A stretch of 64,000 nt of DNA from Membranipora membranacea (Eukaryota > Bryozoa > Gymnolaemata > Cheilostomatida > Membraniporidae), in the NCBI GenBank assembly GCA_914767715.1, contig OU612070.1:11671501-11735500 (forward strand). Reading direction: 5' to 3'. This document shows positions 36,848-48,800 of the stretch, piece after piece (positions within the stretch are counted from its first letter, which is position 1; every line of letters begins with the position of its first letter). Both the position numbers and the translations under genes were made by a program. Under the pieces are notes generated by a model. The model worked only from the letters and a program-made list of their open reading frames with translations, was not told the origin of the DNA and did no database searches.

Positions 36848-39800
36848 TCATGATGTTGTGTTCTGATATTCGGTTTCTGCAGTCTCCGGATCAGTTGCTT
36901 CTTCTTTAGTGATAGAAGCATAAGCATCGTCATTGCTTGCTGTAAACAAAGACATTTTAAGGTTATATCTATCGTAAAATTGAATTCATCCTAAAGCTGG
37001 AACACACTTGAGTATGCGGCTATCATTAAAATAGAACTGATAGCAACATACTAAAGTGTATTCTAGCTTTAGGATGAATTTAATTTTATGATGTTGAAGG
37101 TGTTTATCTATAAGACAGTGATATGCCCGGTATTACTGTATGGAGCTGAGTCATGGCCATTGACAGATTATCTTGCTGAAAGATTCAGTGTGTGTGAAAT
37201 GAGAATGCCGCGGTACAGCCTTGGAATAAGTCTTAAGGAGCACAAACCAAAAAAAGTATAATGCAAGAAGCGAATGTCATGAGTGTGTTAGACCTGATGA
37301 GAAGAAGAAGGTTGCAGTGGTTTGGACATGTGTGCAGAAGAGAGGAAGATGATAACATCAGAAGAGTACATGAGCCAGCAGTCGCAGGAAGGAGAACTCA
37401 GGGACGTCCAAAGCATAGATGGAAGGACACGATCAGAAAGGATATCCAATCCTGTTCCCTCAGTGAAGAGGATGCTCAGGACAGGATTAGATGGAGAAGT
37501 TCAATAGAGCTAAGCGTCCGACAGGCACCTGCTACCCAAACAGGACAGAGCGGAGATAGGTGAGGATAGATGAGGAGTAGAATAGAACTAATTGAATTGT
37601 TTATAGATAATTTGATTAAGGTAATGTCAATGACGGACTCAAATTTCATCATATCATAAACCGTTGGAATACTGAATACATGAACAAAGACTTGATTCGA
37701 CAGCGTTGTGAGGAAACGAGGTAGAAAGCGCTGTTTTTGCTAATTCTAATGGCAGAGTCAGGATGATTGCCAGAAATGTCAGGATAAGCAAAATGTATTA
37801 TTTTGAATGAGGATTAACATAATATTATTTTGGATCGATATATGTATAACACATGTGAAGTGACTTTTGACATCACGTCATATAATGAATGATTTTTGTA
37901 GATTGGTGAAAATTTGTGAAATTTCAATCTATGATCTGGAACCGATCATAGGCTTTTGGCCAAAATTATTTAATATTTTCCTTCAGAGTACTCTTACTAT
38001 GATATTCACAAAAATTACAACAGTGAAACTAATAAAAAGTTATCACCATCGACCATTTAGACAGTATTTTTTGCATTTTTGCCTACTGTAAAAGCTGGTA
38101 TCCAAAAGACCATTATTGTGGACCTGCAAAAACCGTTTTGAAATTTCTCACATTCAAAGACACTTTTATTAACCATGACATACAGGAAACGCCAACATAG
38201 TTTTTCATTCCATATTCCTCTTTCCTTAAATTGTTGCCAAAGAATGCCCAAAAGTGCCTCAAGAAGGCCCTATAAGAGCCACGTTTAGGCATTCTTCTAT
38301 AGAGTTGTGAAAGGGGTTAACTAAGTATAAAGTATTGAAAAAACATAGGGGTTAACTACACTAGTTTTTGGAAACTGACAGATGTCAGAAAAGTTGATAT
38401 GGAACCCACCTCAATGATGGAACAAGGGCTACCCTTTAAATGGCTTTCATTATGTCTTACATGCAGCAAAAAACTGATGATCGACCCTCTGTTAAGAGGA
38501 TGTATCACATAAACAGTTTGTACTAACTTGAATTATCACTCATACCGTTGGTTGGTAGTGATAGTAATGATCTCCCGTAGCCACTCATCTCTACACTGTT
38601 ATAAGTATGCTCCTCTTGATCAGTTTTAGCTCTGGGGTGCTCGTAATCTTCACTTTTACTTTGTTTGCCCATTTTATATTTCAGTCTCCTGTCATAAAAC
38701 GAATAATATTTATCAGTGGCAATACAGACCTGCTGATGGATTAAACACAAAATCGTTTGCCCAGACTGACAGTAAAAAGGTGATTCGGAGTAAATTTACA
38801 TGAGACTTTTCAGTTGTTAATTGCAGGCATTTGAAATCACAAATGTTGTTACCATAGCATTGATAATAGGCAAATGTGTCGTCCAAGTTATGTCAGGAAT
38901 TGTTGTGAAGAATCACCACTGTACTCATCCCGGAAGACTATACCAAATACAAGGATCAAGCTCGATTTTCTACATGGGACTTAATATAATGCTCGCCTTC
39001 CTATGATAATTGTAATTCTAGCGGTCATAATGGGGTGATATAATTAAATTTTGTTAAATCATTAATTATATATATCCACTTACCTCAAGATTAGGGTGGC
39101 TGACACAATTATCACAACAGTTACAATCACAGCCCCGGCCGCGGTCACTCCAGTAAACATTTTGTAGTCTGCTGATATATCTGTGGGTGTATTAGATGTT
39201 GGAGTTGCAGCGACTGACATTGTCCTGTTTATATCCACACTTGATTCTGCAATCAGCATGAGTTTCTCAAAATTATCCTGGAACAATGGAAAAGTTACAA
39301 CATTAACCTCTTATAAACGGCTGCATTTTACATGTAATATATTCATATCGGTGACATTACGAAATATTCTAAGGCGGCCTCTGTTCATTGTGTTTGACCA
39401 CCGGTGGTAAAAGGATATGGAAAAACTGTATGTCATGTCCAATATGCTGCCAGACCTAGAACATGTTTGATTCAGTTTGCCTGCATTTGGAGTTCCTCCC
39501 CTTCCACTGGTCACGCCGCCTTCAAATGCAGGCAAATGGACCAAACATGGTCTACCAGACCCCAAACTGCTAACTGAGGTTGATTTTGGGCAATACCAAG
39601 GAAAGGATGGTAAATAAATAACCTCACCTCAAACAATATTTTCATAGCCAATGTTACAGTGTAGCGTGCACCTTCTTCCAGTGCCTGATTGAAATAGCCA
39701 TTATAAATTCTCCCATCTCCAACATTGAACGATCTCGAGTTGTTTGAGACATTGCTCTCAGGCAGCTTTGCAGCAAAATAACAGTTTGCTTTGGCTGTCG

Positions 39801-42800
39801 GGATTTTTCTACATTGAGTATAATTCACTATTTGGCTAGCATCTTTGTATTTTTGTAGAACGGTAACCACATAATTCCTAAAACGTCAAGCAGAAAATGA
39901 ATCGAAGTGCGTTGTTTCCAGGCTGGCATCGTACAGTATCTTATGATGAAAAGAGGTCATATTCTTGGCAAATGTTCAATATGCTGCACTTCCTAGCTCA
40001 AGAACGTACAATAGGGTTTGGTCATCCCTTCCACTTGTCAGCCACCTGAACAATCACAGCAAACATATGAATTGTGAGATTAATTTGATCAGCATCAAAA
40101 CTTACATTGAGACTATATTTTTTGGTCTATCAAATTGTGGAAGATATATCGGAACTATAGGAAAACCGATTTCGAAGTTGACTCCGCTGAAGATAGCAAC
40201 GTCATTTCCAAGGTCTGTAATAAATGAAATATAATTGCTTATGTGATTCAAACAGCATATAAGATGTTAAATCTAACCATAAAGCTAATGATTCTGAAAA
40301 AAGTCACATCAAACCTAAAATAATGTTAACAAATACTTCTTCAGTGCCAAGGTGTTTTGGAGAAGTGCTAATGAGGAGAAAGAGGAACATTTTACCACAT
40401 ATAACCTTGATGTCATTCAAATGATAAATTCATAGAGGTTGACTGTCACATTACAGAACATTATAATAGATTAACTCTTATACATATTACCTTGCAAGTC
40501 TGTGAATTCTCGATATTGATTTGATCTAGGACTGTACCCTGCACCATTTTGCGCCCTTGCAGAACATTCAAGCTTGAAACACGGTGTAAGGTCACACACC
40601 CAAACATCAGTTGAGCTGGCAGGAATCGATTTGTTCACAATCGAGTCACACTCAAGCTGTTATAATAACAGTGATGGTTAATGTATATCATTCCCAGCTC
40701 TTGATGATTGCAACAAGAATTTGGTATGGAAGTGGGAGAAAGCACTTTAAGTCCGCCATAACACAATCATCCTAGTGATAATATATCTTTAAGTCTAAGG
40801 TATTACAAGCCAAACAAATATCTATGTGATGTTGATGCAAACAAGACCAATCAAACTGCCAAGTTTAATATGAATATGTTAAAAAAGTCTTTCACTGTGG
40901 TACCTGATATGAGGTTATCTCCCCATTTGAACGAGATGGTGGCTGTAGTTTCAACTTGATACAGGACGAATTCGTCTTTAGAGTACTTATTACTGGGCCA
41001 TCAGCGGGTTCTTCAAAATAAAAACTTGTCAACTGCCAATCATCATTAGAAGTGAGCGAGAGACCAACAATTAATAAAATCTGTACTTGGTACCAATCCA
41101 ATTTCGTGACGTCTACCACCCATATATAGAATGGTCTTTGAATTTTGTTTGACCTGTGCATAAAAAAGTTCATTCATACTTCATTCATACGACTATGAAT
41201 TTTTTGTTCCACAATAAAAAAACTAACCTATCTCAGGTGAGCGGGATGGTGGACTTCTGCTTTCAGAGGTTTGATTATCAGCATAGGATGTTACTTTGAT
41301 GGTTGTCTCTCTGAATGGCATTACTTGATCGAATGTTGCAATGTGGTTCTTTTGCTTTAGGGTTTTCAAATACTCTTGCTTAGGGTTTGTCTGACTTACT
41401 ATGACAACATATGTCATATCTCTACCGCATGGACGGGCGCTACTGCCCGTTGAGTTTACCTACAAAGTGCCGATTTAAATCGAAAAACAAATGTATTTTA
41501 TTGGAAGATCCAGGTATTTCTAAGTACTGTTGTTGTTTCCTGCCCAAACTATGAAGAGGGAGATAAATGCATGAAGCATAGAAGCATCAATAATATTGAA
41601 AACATCGTAACTATCCTTTAGATGTTGTGCAACCAATTTGAAAATAGAAATAATGGTTTAGTTATTAAAATATGTAGCATAGTTGTTTGATACCGACAGG
41701 CAAACCTTTGGCCAATCTGAATCCATAACATAGTAGAGAAAGCCAGTCTAACTAATCAAGTAATGTGGGAGTTCGTAATCTTCTTGTCTGACATTGCATT
41801 GATTTTTCATGCAGTTCATTCAAAAGGACACTAATGTGAAGTTGTTTTATTAAGGAAATATAAAGAAGGTCACTACTGTCAGCATGGTACCATTTCCTAA
41901 GCGCAAAAAATTAAAACATACCTGGATATTGACGATAAGCCTTATTCCTGTTATGTTTGTATTGTATTTGGTAATGAGGTAGTTGTGCTCGAACACGGGA
42001 GGTTGTAAATCTTCAACAAAACACTATTAATAATGGTAAAATTTTTAATTGAATGATGGATATTTATACAGATGTCCATCATCTCCAAGCAGATGTGATT
42101 ACCTAATAATAAATTCAACATCGTAATACCTAATACTCGCCACCACATAGTGTTCTTGACGTTATAAGGTCAGACAGAGGTCAACTACAAACTGAAGTTA
42201 ACGGTTTATTTTACAAGACACTTTTTTTGCCAATGATATGATACTGATTAACAACTATTGATGGGAGCACAATGCTCAGGTTTTCAGCTGCTATAAATAC
42301 TAGTTTCAAATAATTGATTGCTTTATTTATTGTACTCATGATCCTTGATGGGCCAACTGTTTATTACAGCAATGGAAACTTATTTGGTCCATCCCCAATA
42401 AAATTGTGGATGTAAACCCTTTACCTTGACATGCTTTAGTTTGAGCTATTATAACTTCTGATAGTCCAGGTAGCTCGATTCCTCCAATAAGACAAGTGAT
42501 ATTGAATGTGTACTCAGTTCCGGGGGAAAGATTGCTGACAGTGAACATATTAGATGTTCCAATAACCTTCCCTGCTTTGTACTCATCAACCGTGGGACTG
42601 TAGATCTTGTATCTACAATATAAAGTACAGTAATATAATATACCGTCTTGTCGGTCTGAAAAACTTGATAAGGGGCGGAATCAGAGCTTGTACATTCCTG
42701 AAAAGAGTTAATGAGAGCTCTCCAACTTCACCTCAACTTGCAGTCCAAAATGAAAAAGATAGTATAATTAGGAGCTCTGAAACTTCAGAATTGCATTCGA

Positions 42801-45800
42801 GAATCGCGATAATATATTTTGGGAGATATCAAAGCTGAAACAATCTCAGTTATGACAGAAACCCATATAACAGAATACTTCTTCTGAACAAAATAATCGT
42901 TATCACAGTCTTATGATTCAATGGAAGATTCTGAGTTTGATTACAGAGGAAAAAAAGTAGGTCAAGAGAAAAGTACATGGTCGTTGTAACTCATCTTCTG
43001 TTTTACAAAAGCGGACCCCAGAAAGATATGTGTATGATATGTATGAGAGTGGTCTCTTTGATACAAACGATCACATTCCAAATTTGTAGCTTACTGTTAC
43101 CAGATGTTCGGAACATGTTCCAAATTGAATGATAGTACCGTTGAAATGACACGGCCACCTAGAGCTATGCCAGTCTATATAACTTGCCAAAGAGTGACAA
43201 TAAACCTGTGTCACGTACATTGTTGTTCTACATCTGAATGATATTAGTGGAATTATACACTACAGTGAATGATTTAATCCATAATATTATTCTACATATG
43301 AACTACATGTCAGCTGCTGATTGTATCATCATTTGAGCGTATAATGTTGTCAGCATGATGAAGAAATTGGCTGTAAAACGGCTCAGAGTTTTAATTAAAG
43401 AAATAACAACTTACCTGCACTGTCCATCGGGATACGCATTGTACACATAAGGTATCTGTTCGAAAGGGGCAAGATATATCTCTATCTCCTCATAATCAGC
43501 ACTTAATACCGAGCTTGTTATGTCTTCTTGCAGTTCTAGTAAAGATTATCATATTGAAAGCAGATCACTGGAAATTCTCCTCTGTCTTTCATAGTTTGGA
43601 CCCTTGGTACTAATGGATGACATTGCTCGGAAAGTTGGAGTACTTTAAGATATGGAATGTGTGCTCTGATAACTAACGAGAGAATGAAAGGGGACATAAA
43701 TCAGCCTGAGAGGGGTGCAGTTATTCCCTTTCCTCCTAATAACATCCTTTTTAATTGTCCTATTGAGGGTAAACAAAGTGCAGCCGTAGGGACGCTTGAT
43801 GATAGGATGCTGTGTGTAAGTCAGATCAGGCATTGATAAAGATATATTCACGTTAATTTTACCCACCTATTACAAATATTTTCACTCCAGTCAATCTGAC
43901 AGGTTCACCCTCTGTGAATTCTATCCTAAACTTCTTCATGACTGGCGTTATATTATTCTCACACACAACTGTGTTCAACAATTTTGATATCGAAGCTATC
44001 GTCTTTCCAGTTTTCCATTGGAGTAGATCTCTGTCTCCGTTCCACACTTGACATATTTTCAGCTGATTCGGGTCGTTAGGTGAGTACATGTATTTTAGGC
44101 CCTCCAGATTGGATTGGCTTGCTAAAGTATAAATGAAAAAAGTCTCCACTTATGTTTGCAGAAAAATTCATTTTGGATAGTGGCAAGCTTTGTCTGTGAC
44201 TTATATTAGCTACAGCATTGTAGCAATATTGATTTGTAACTGTGGTATATGGGCCAGCAGCACCATTTTTGTTTTATCTATGGTACATGCCATTGAAGGT
44301 TGAAGGGTAGCAGATGATAGTGAACTTTGTGAGGCAAATTGTGAGAATATATAGATCAAGATGAAAAGAACATGTGTAATTTTTAGGATGGGTTAACTGT
44401 AACCGTTTGGATTCGATCCGGACACCAAACTTACCTGTTTCGACACTGGCCAATCCAAACAATATAGGATTCTTGAATGTGATTTCCCAGAATTTCTTTT
44501 CACCATTTAGGTTGCAGGGTCCTGCAGAACTCAATTTTGTCAACGATACATTTGACTCACATATCATGGATGAGCCCTTTTCAGATAGATCATCTCCTAA
44601 ATAAAACAATTCAGTTTGATTCAGCACAGCGTTGAAAATAGAGCAGAAAACTTGGTTGACCATTATGTATTGGTGCATAATGAGCTATTTAGATGCACCA
44701 GTTTTGGATGAGAGTTATTTAAAATAACTTCACATTCTTTGATGAAATGATACACTGATACTTGATGATCAATATAGCAAACCAACAAAAGTTTTGTAAA
44801 CTTGTTTTATGTGTATTAGCAGTTCATGAATAAAGCAAAGTGTATTAGATATATCTGAATTGTTTCCAGCAATGATTGCTGTTGATTGTAAAATAGGCAA
44901 AACCATAATATGGATTTGAGAGAGATATATTTTATGTTTAATGCAAATATCGTCACTCTTCTTTTACCATAACAAGTGTATCCCAATCTTGCATTTCCTG
45001 TTAGAATAGGCCTACTCGGAGTTAGTGATTATAACTGCTACTTGAATATTACTTGTTGGCAATGAAGGAGAGTAATGCATTGCTACATAATACTGACAAT
45101 GTAAGCGGTGTCCATGCTTCGAACTAGTTTATAACTGTGTATGTACAGAAAAGGTAATTCAAGTGTACTCACGAGCTCTTTGATAAATCTGAACTTCCTT
45201 CAGATTAATCGGAACGTCTTCTCGTTCATTTATGATGGCAACATATCTTGCCTGCATGGGTTGATTTAGATGAACAATTCCGACGTACCCAAATCCGTCA
45301 ACAAAGCTTGTTGTCTCCTCCCAAACACTGCTGTCAGTAAAATCAGTATTTGTTCCGTCATCAGGTGAAATGAGCTTATCATCTATTCCTAAGTATATCT
45401 TAATACCCTTTGATCGATCATCTACAGATAGAAAAGTGCGACAAATTCACACATCAAAGCAGAAAGAAGACCAAAAACCTTCCTCCATAGGAATTATATG
45501 TTAGCAATGCTTTTTTGAATTTATCAAGGATAAATACTGGTTAAGAAAAACCTGATCCAAAATTGCACATTGAGCAATAAAAGTCGGCAGTAAATGATGG
45601 TAGATCAGGTGGGCGAAGACTACATACATTAACTTGGAACTTCTAATACCTCATGGTTAGCCCGACAATGATCCAGCTATTAGCTAGGTAAAATATTTGA
45701 GATGAGCAATTTATTGTAAACGCTGAAGTTAAGGGAGTTTACTGGCAAAACATTCTGCCATTTAATTGTATGAAAATTCTAAATAAATGCAAAATGCCAG

Positions 45801-48800
45801 ATTGCTCTCCCAAAAAATAGGCCAGTGCACAATTTGGCGGGAGCTGCCATGTGTTTTTAGTGATCGATTATAACTGAAATGACTTTCCTCATTAAATTTC
45901 ACAATATACTAAAATGTTACATACATTGAGTTAATCTCCCATGTAAGTAAATATCTTTGATTGTGTACACATCTTCAAGGTCAACCATCCACCATTGCTT
46001 TTTTAATGCCGGACCATCAGTATGAGAATAGGCTCTGTCATCTTTGTCATAAAGGATTCCATCTACGGCCCTAGATGCTGACCATTTGTATTTCTTCCCT
46101 TCGAATTCATCTTCGTATGTGCTGATCTGGTATGCAGACTTTCCAAATGCGATGTTTGGGTTTGTTGAAACTAAAATGTAACAAGTCCACAATGAATAGG
46201 TTTATTACTGTTTGTTAGGATGGACTTGTTAGGCCATGGATCCATTGGACAAATAACAGTATCATGACTGAATAATTCAAAATAATATACCAATACGTCT
46301 TGAATAAATTGTTCTAGACCTAACCCATAATACCTCTCAGGATGAAAATGCACAAAAGATTAAATTCAGCGGATCAGGTCCAAAATCCCTTAATGTCTAT
46401 GATGTGTTTAACCCCTATTTCCTTCCAAACTAAAGGAAAGCTTAATCAAAGTACACTTAATAGCTTGATGTTTGTAAGATAGAATGCACTGGTTCAACTC
46501 ACGAAGCTGGTAGACCTGAACCTCAACCAGACTTATGAATCCATCTCTCACTACAGCAATGTACTGTCCCAGTTGACTGGGTTCCACGATCAAAGTGTGC
46601 TCAAACTTGTTCTCTAGTTTCTTCACTTTAGACCAACCACCACTAGTAAAGTTAATCTTATTGTTGACAGTCGTATCAGGTTTGATATTTGAAATGTAAA
46701 CAGTACTTCCAGAAAAGCGATCGGCTGAAATATGAACAAACCATAGTTAGAAAATTTGATTGTGTTTGTTGACGCCCACTCCATCTTTTATCATCAAAAT
46801 TTGTCTTGTCTCCTTTATTTTGAATACGATGTTACTAAAATCATTTGTTTTACTTTACCTTGATCCCTGAAGCGTACATATATCTCAGAGATGAAATACG
46901 GTTTCTGTAGGTCTACAATCCACCATTGACCGGACTCATTTTTATTAGTAGTGCTAAAGGCTGTGAGTGTGAAGTTGCCGTCTACTGCAATTCCTGCTCT
47001 TTCTGTGCCAAATGTGTTTATCTGGTAGGCTGGTTTATTCCGAGCCAAGTTCGGCCTCATATCTGCTCGAAAGAGTGACTAATTATCTTTAGGTACACCT
47101 GATGTAAGATTCAAAGGAAGCTACATCTGCAACACCACATTGAGCTAATTGATTATACCTATCAATTGCTTGAGCACGCATACATTATATTTATTGTGTT
47201 AAATGAACAGCGCCTGGTCATGTGGTGAAACCTTGGTGTCTAGGAAACGAGTCACCAGGTCATGTAGAAAAAGAAGACAAATCCTGTGCACCCTAGAGCG
47301 TATATACTCTAACCCTCCCTACTCTCACTTTTCCTGCACTTTGTAATACAAACATTGTCTTTGTTTATTTGAGCTTAGTATGATGTGTAAATAATTAGTT
47401 ATGCGTTTGGTGTGTAGAGCTATTTTTTGTTGAGTGAATTATAGCTCGGATTTAGCTTCGCTAGTTTTGGGGTTGTTTAATGTAAGCTAACACTACATTT
47501 CAACTAGCTGAGGTGGGCGATCTTAAGGTAAACTGGATTGAGTAAATGTTTAAATTTGAGATCACTTGCAAAACTTTACTTCTGCAAATGGTTCACTGTT
47601 TTAGGGCTAATAAATATATATATTTATATACATATATATAAACACCGATAATATAAACACATATTTTTCTTAAGCAAAAAGTAATCATTTCCGGTCACAT
47701 TGGTAGAGACAACATTGTTAGTGACCTTTCGGGATGTGATCACATTGGTAGTGGGAAAGGTACAGCAGACATGATCTTCTCTTCAAAGCAACTCCAAGAG
47801 AAAAGCATTGAACACAATATGACATTGTACATGATCTTCATTGATTTTACTAAAGCGTTGGACACCATTGACCGGACAACTCTGTGGAAGATGCTTCTGA
47901 AGCTGGGATTTCCAGGTCACTTTACTAATCTTATCAGCGCTTTACATACCAGCATGAAAGCCTCGGTTAAATTGAAGGTGAGCTGTCAAGTCAATTTCAA
48001 GTCAACAACGGCGTCCATATTCCTGTCAGTTGTTTTGCACCATGCCTTTAATGACTGCAACAAGGGTGTATGGATGCAGAGCAGGCCTGGAGAAGATTTG
48101 TTCAATGTGAACCAGTACAAGTCTACAACAAGAACTAGAAGAGTCCTGGGACGAGAATTTATGTTTGCTGATGATACTGCCTCTACTGCTCACAACCATG
48201 ATGATGCACAGGAGATTGTCAGCAGATTCGCCAGGTCTGCACAGGCCTTCGGTCTCGAGATAAACATTAAGAAAACAGAGATACTGTACCAACCAGCCCC
48301 CCCCCCCCCCCGGGACTGATGATGAAGGTCAGTCTATATACATCAATAACGAACAGCTAGCCGATATTCATAAGTTCAAGTACCTTGGATCTACTGTCAT
48401 GAACAATAATAAGATGGATGGGGAGCTCAACACAAGTATGTCAAACGCCTCAACCTCGTATGGCAGGCTGAAAGAAAAGGTCAGGCACAACAAGGACCTT
48501 ACATTCAAAACAAAGTGCTCTGTCCTCTCTTCCCTTCTGTATGGCACAGAGGCTTCGCCAGTGTACAAGCTGGCGGCACATAAACTCAACACCTATATTC
48601 TTATTCTTAACGTCGAATGGTGGGACTTCATCTCAAATGCCGACATCCTTACTCAAGCAAATCTACCCAGCATGTATGAATTCCTAATTCAGAGAAACTT
48701 GAGATTGGCTGGTCATATACACAGGATGGATGACTCAAGACTACCCAAACAAATCCTGTACTCTCAGCTGAAAGAAAGTGTACGTGGTATTGGCAGACCC

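Larger units (their letters stand above)
36848..39877 (-). other. Receptor C, juxtamembrane, transmembrane and cytoplasmic exons (18-21)
   Basis: Exon 18 holds a juxtamembrane FN3-like segment (NVGDGRIYNGYFNQALEEGARYTV), similar in style to the last extracellular part of receptor tyrosine phosphatases. Exon 19 holds a Ser/Thr-rich stalk and one hydrophobic helix (GVTAAGAVIVTVVIIVSATL) followed by Arg. Exons 20-21 hold a tail of about 75 residues with basic start RLKYKMGK, then DYEHP, TYNSVEM, GYGRS, AYASITKEE and EYQNTTS before the stop. No enzyme domain. Exon 20 can end at a GTATGA donor or, six bases further, at GTGATA; D has only the second site (GTGAGA). Confidence 0.8.
35500..42700. repeat. 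Homogenised 3' block, unit C copy (pair: 16200-23350)
   Basis: Partner of the block in unit B; see that entry for limits. It covers exons 11-21 of gene C and about 1.3 kb of downstream spacer. The near identity extends through introns, the hairpin element and the intronic LINE fragment, so it reflects recent copying and not coding constraint. Confidence 0.85.

Noticed and set aside
38540-38688. Classical ITAM in the receptor tail
   Set aside because: YNSV and YASI are too far apart and the flanking residues do not fit; described as separate tyrosine motifs instead.
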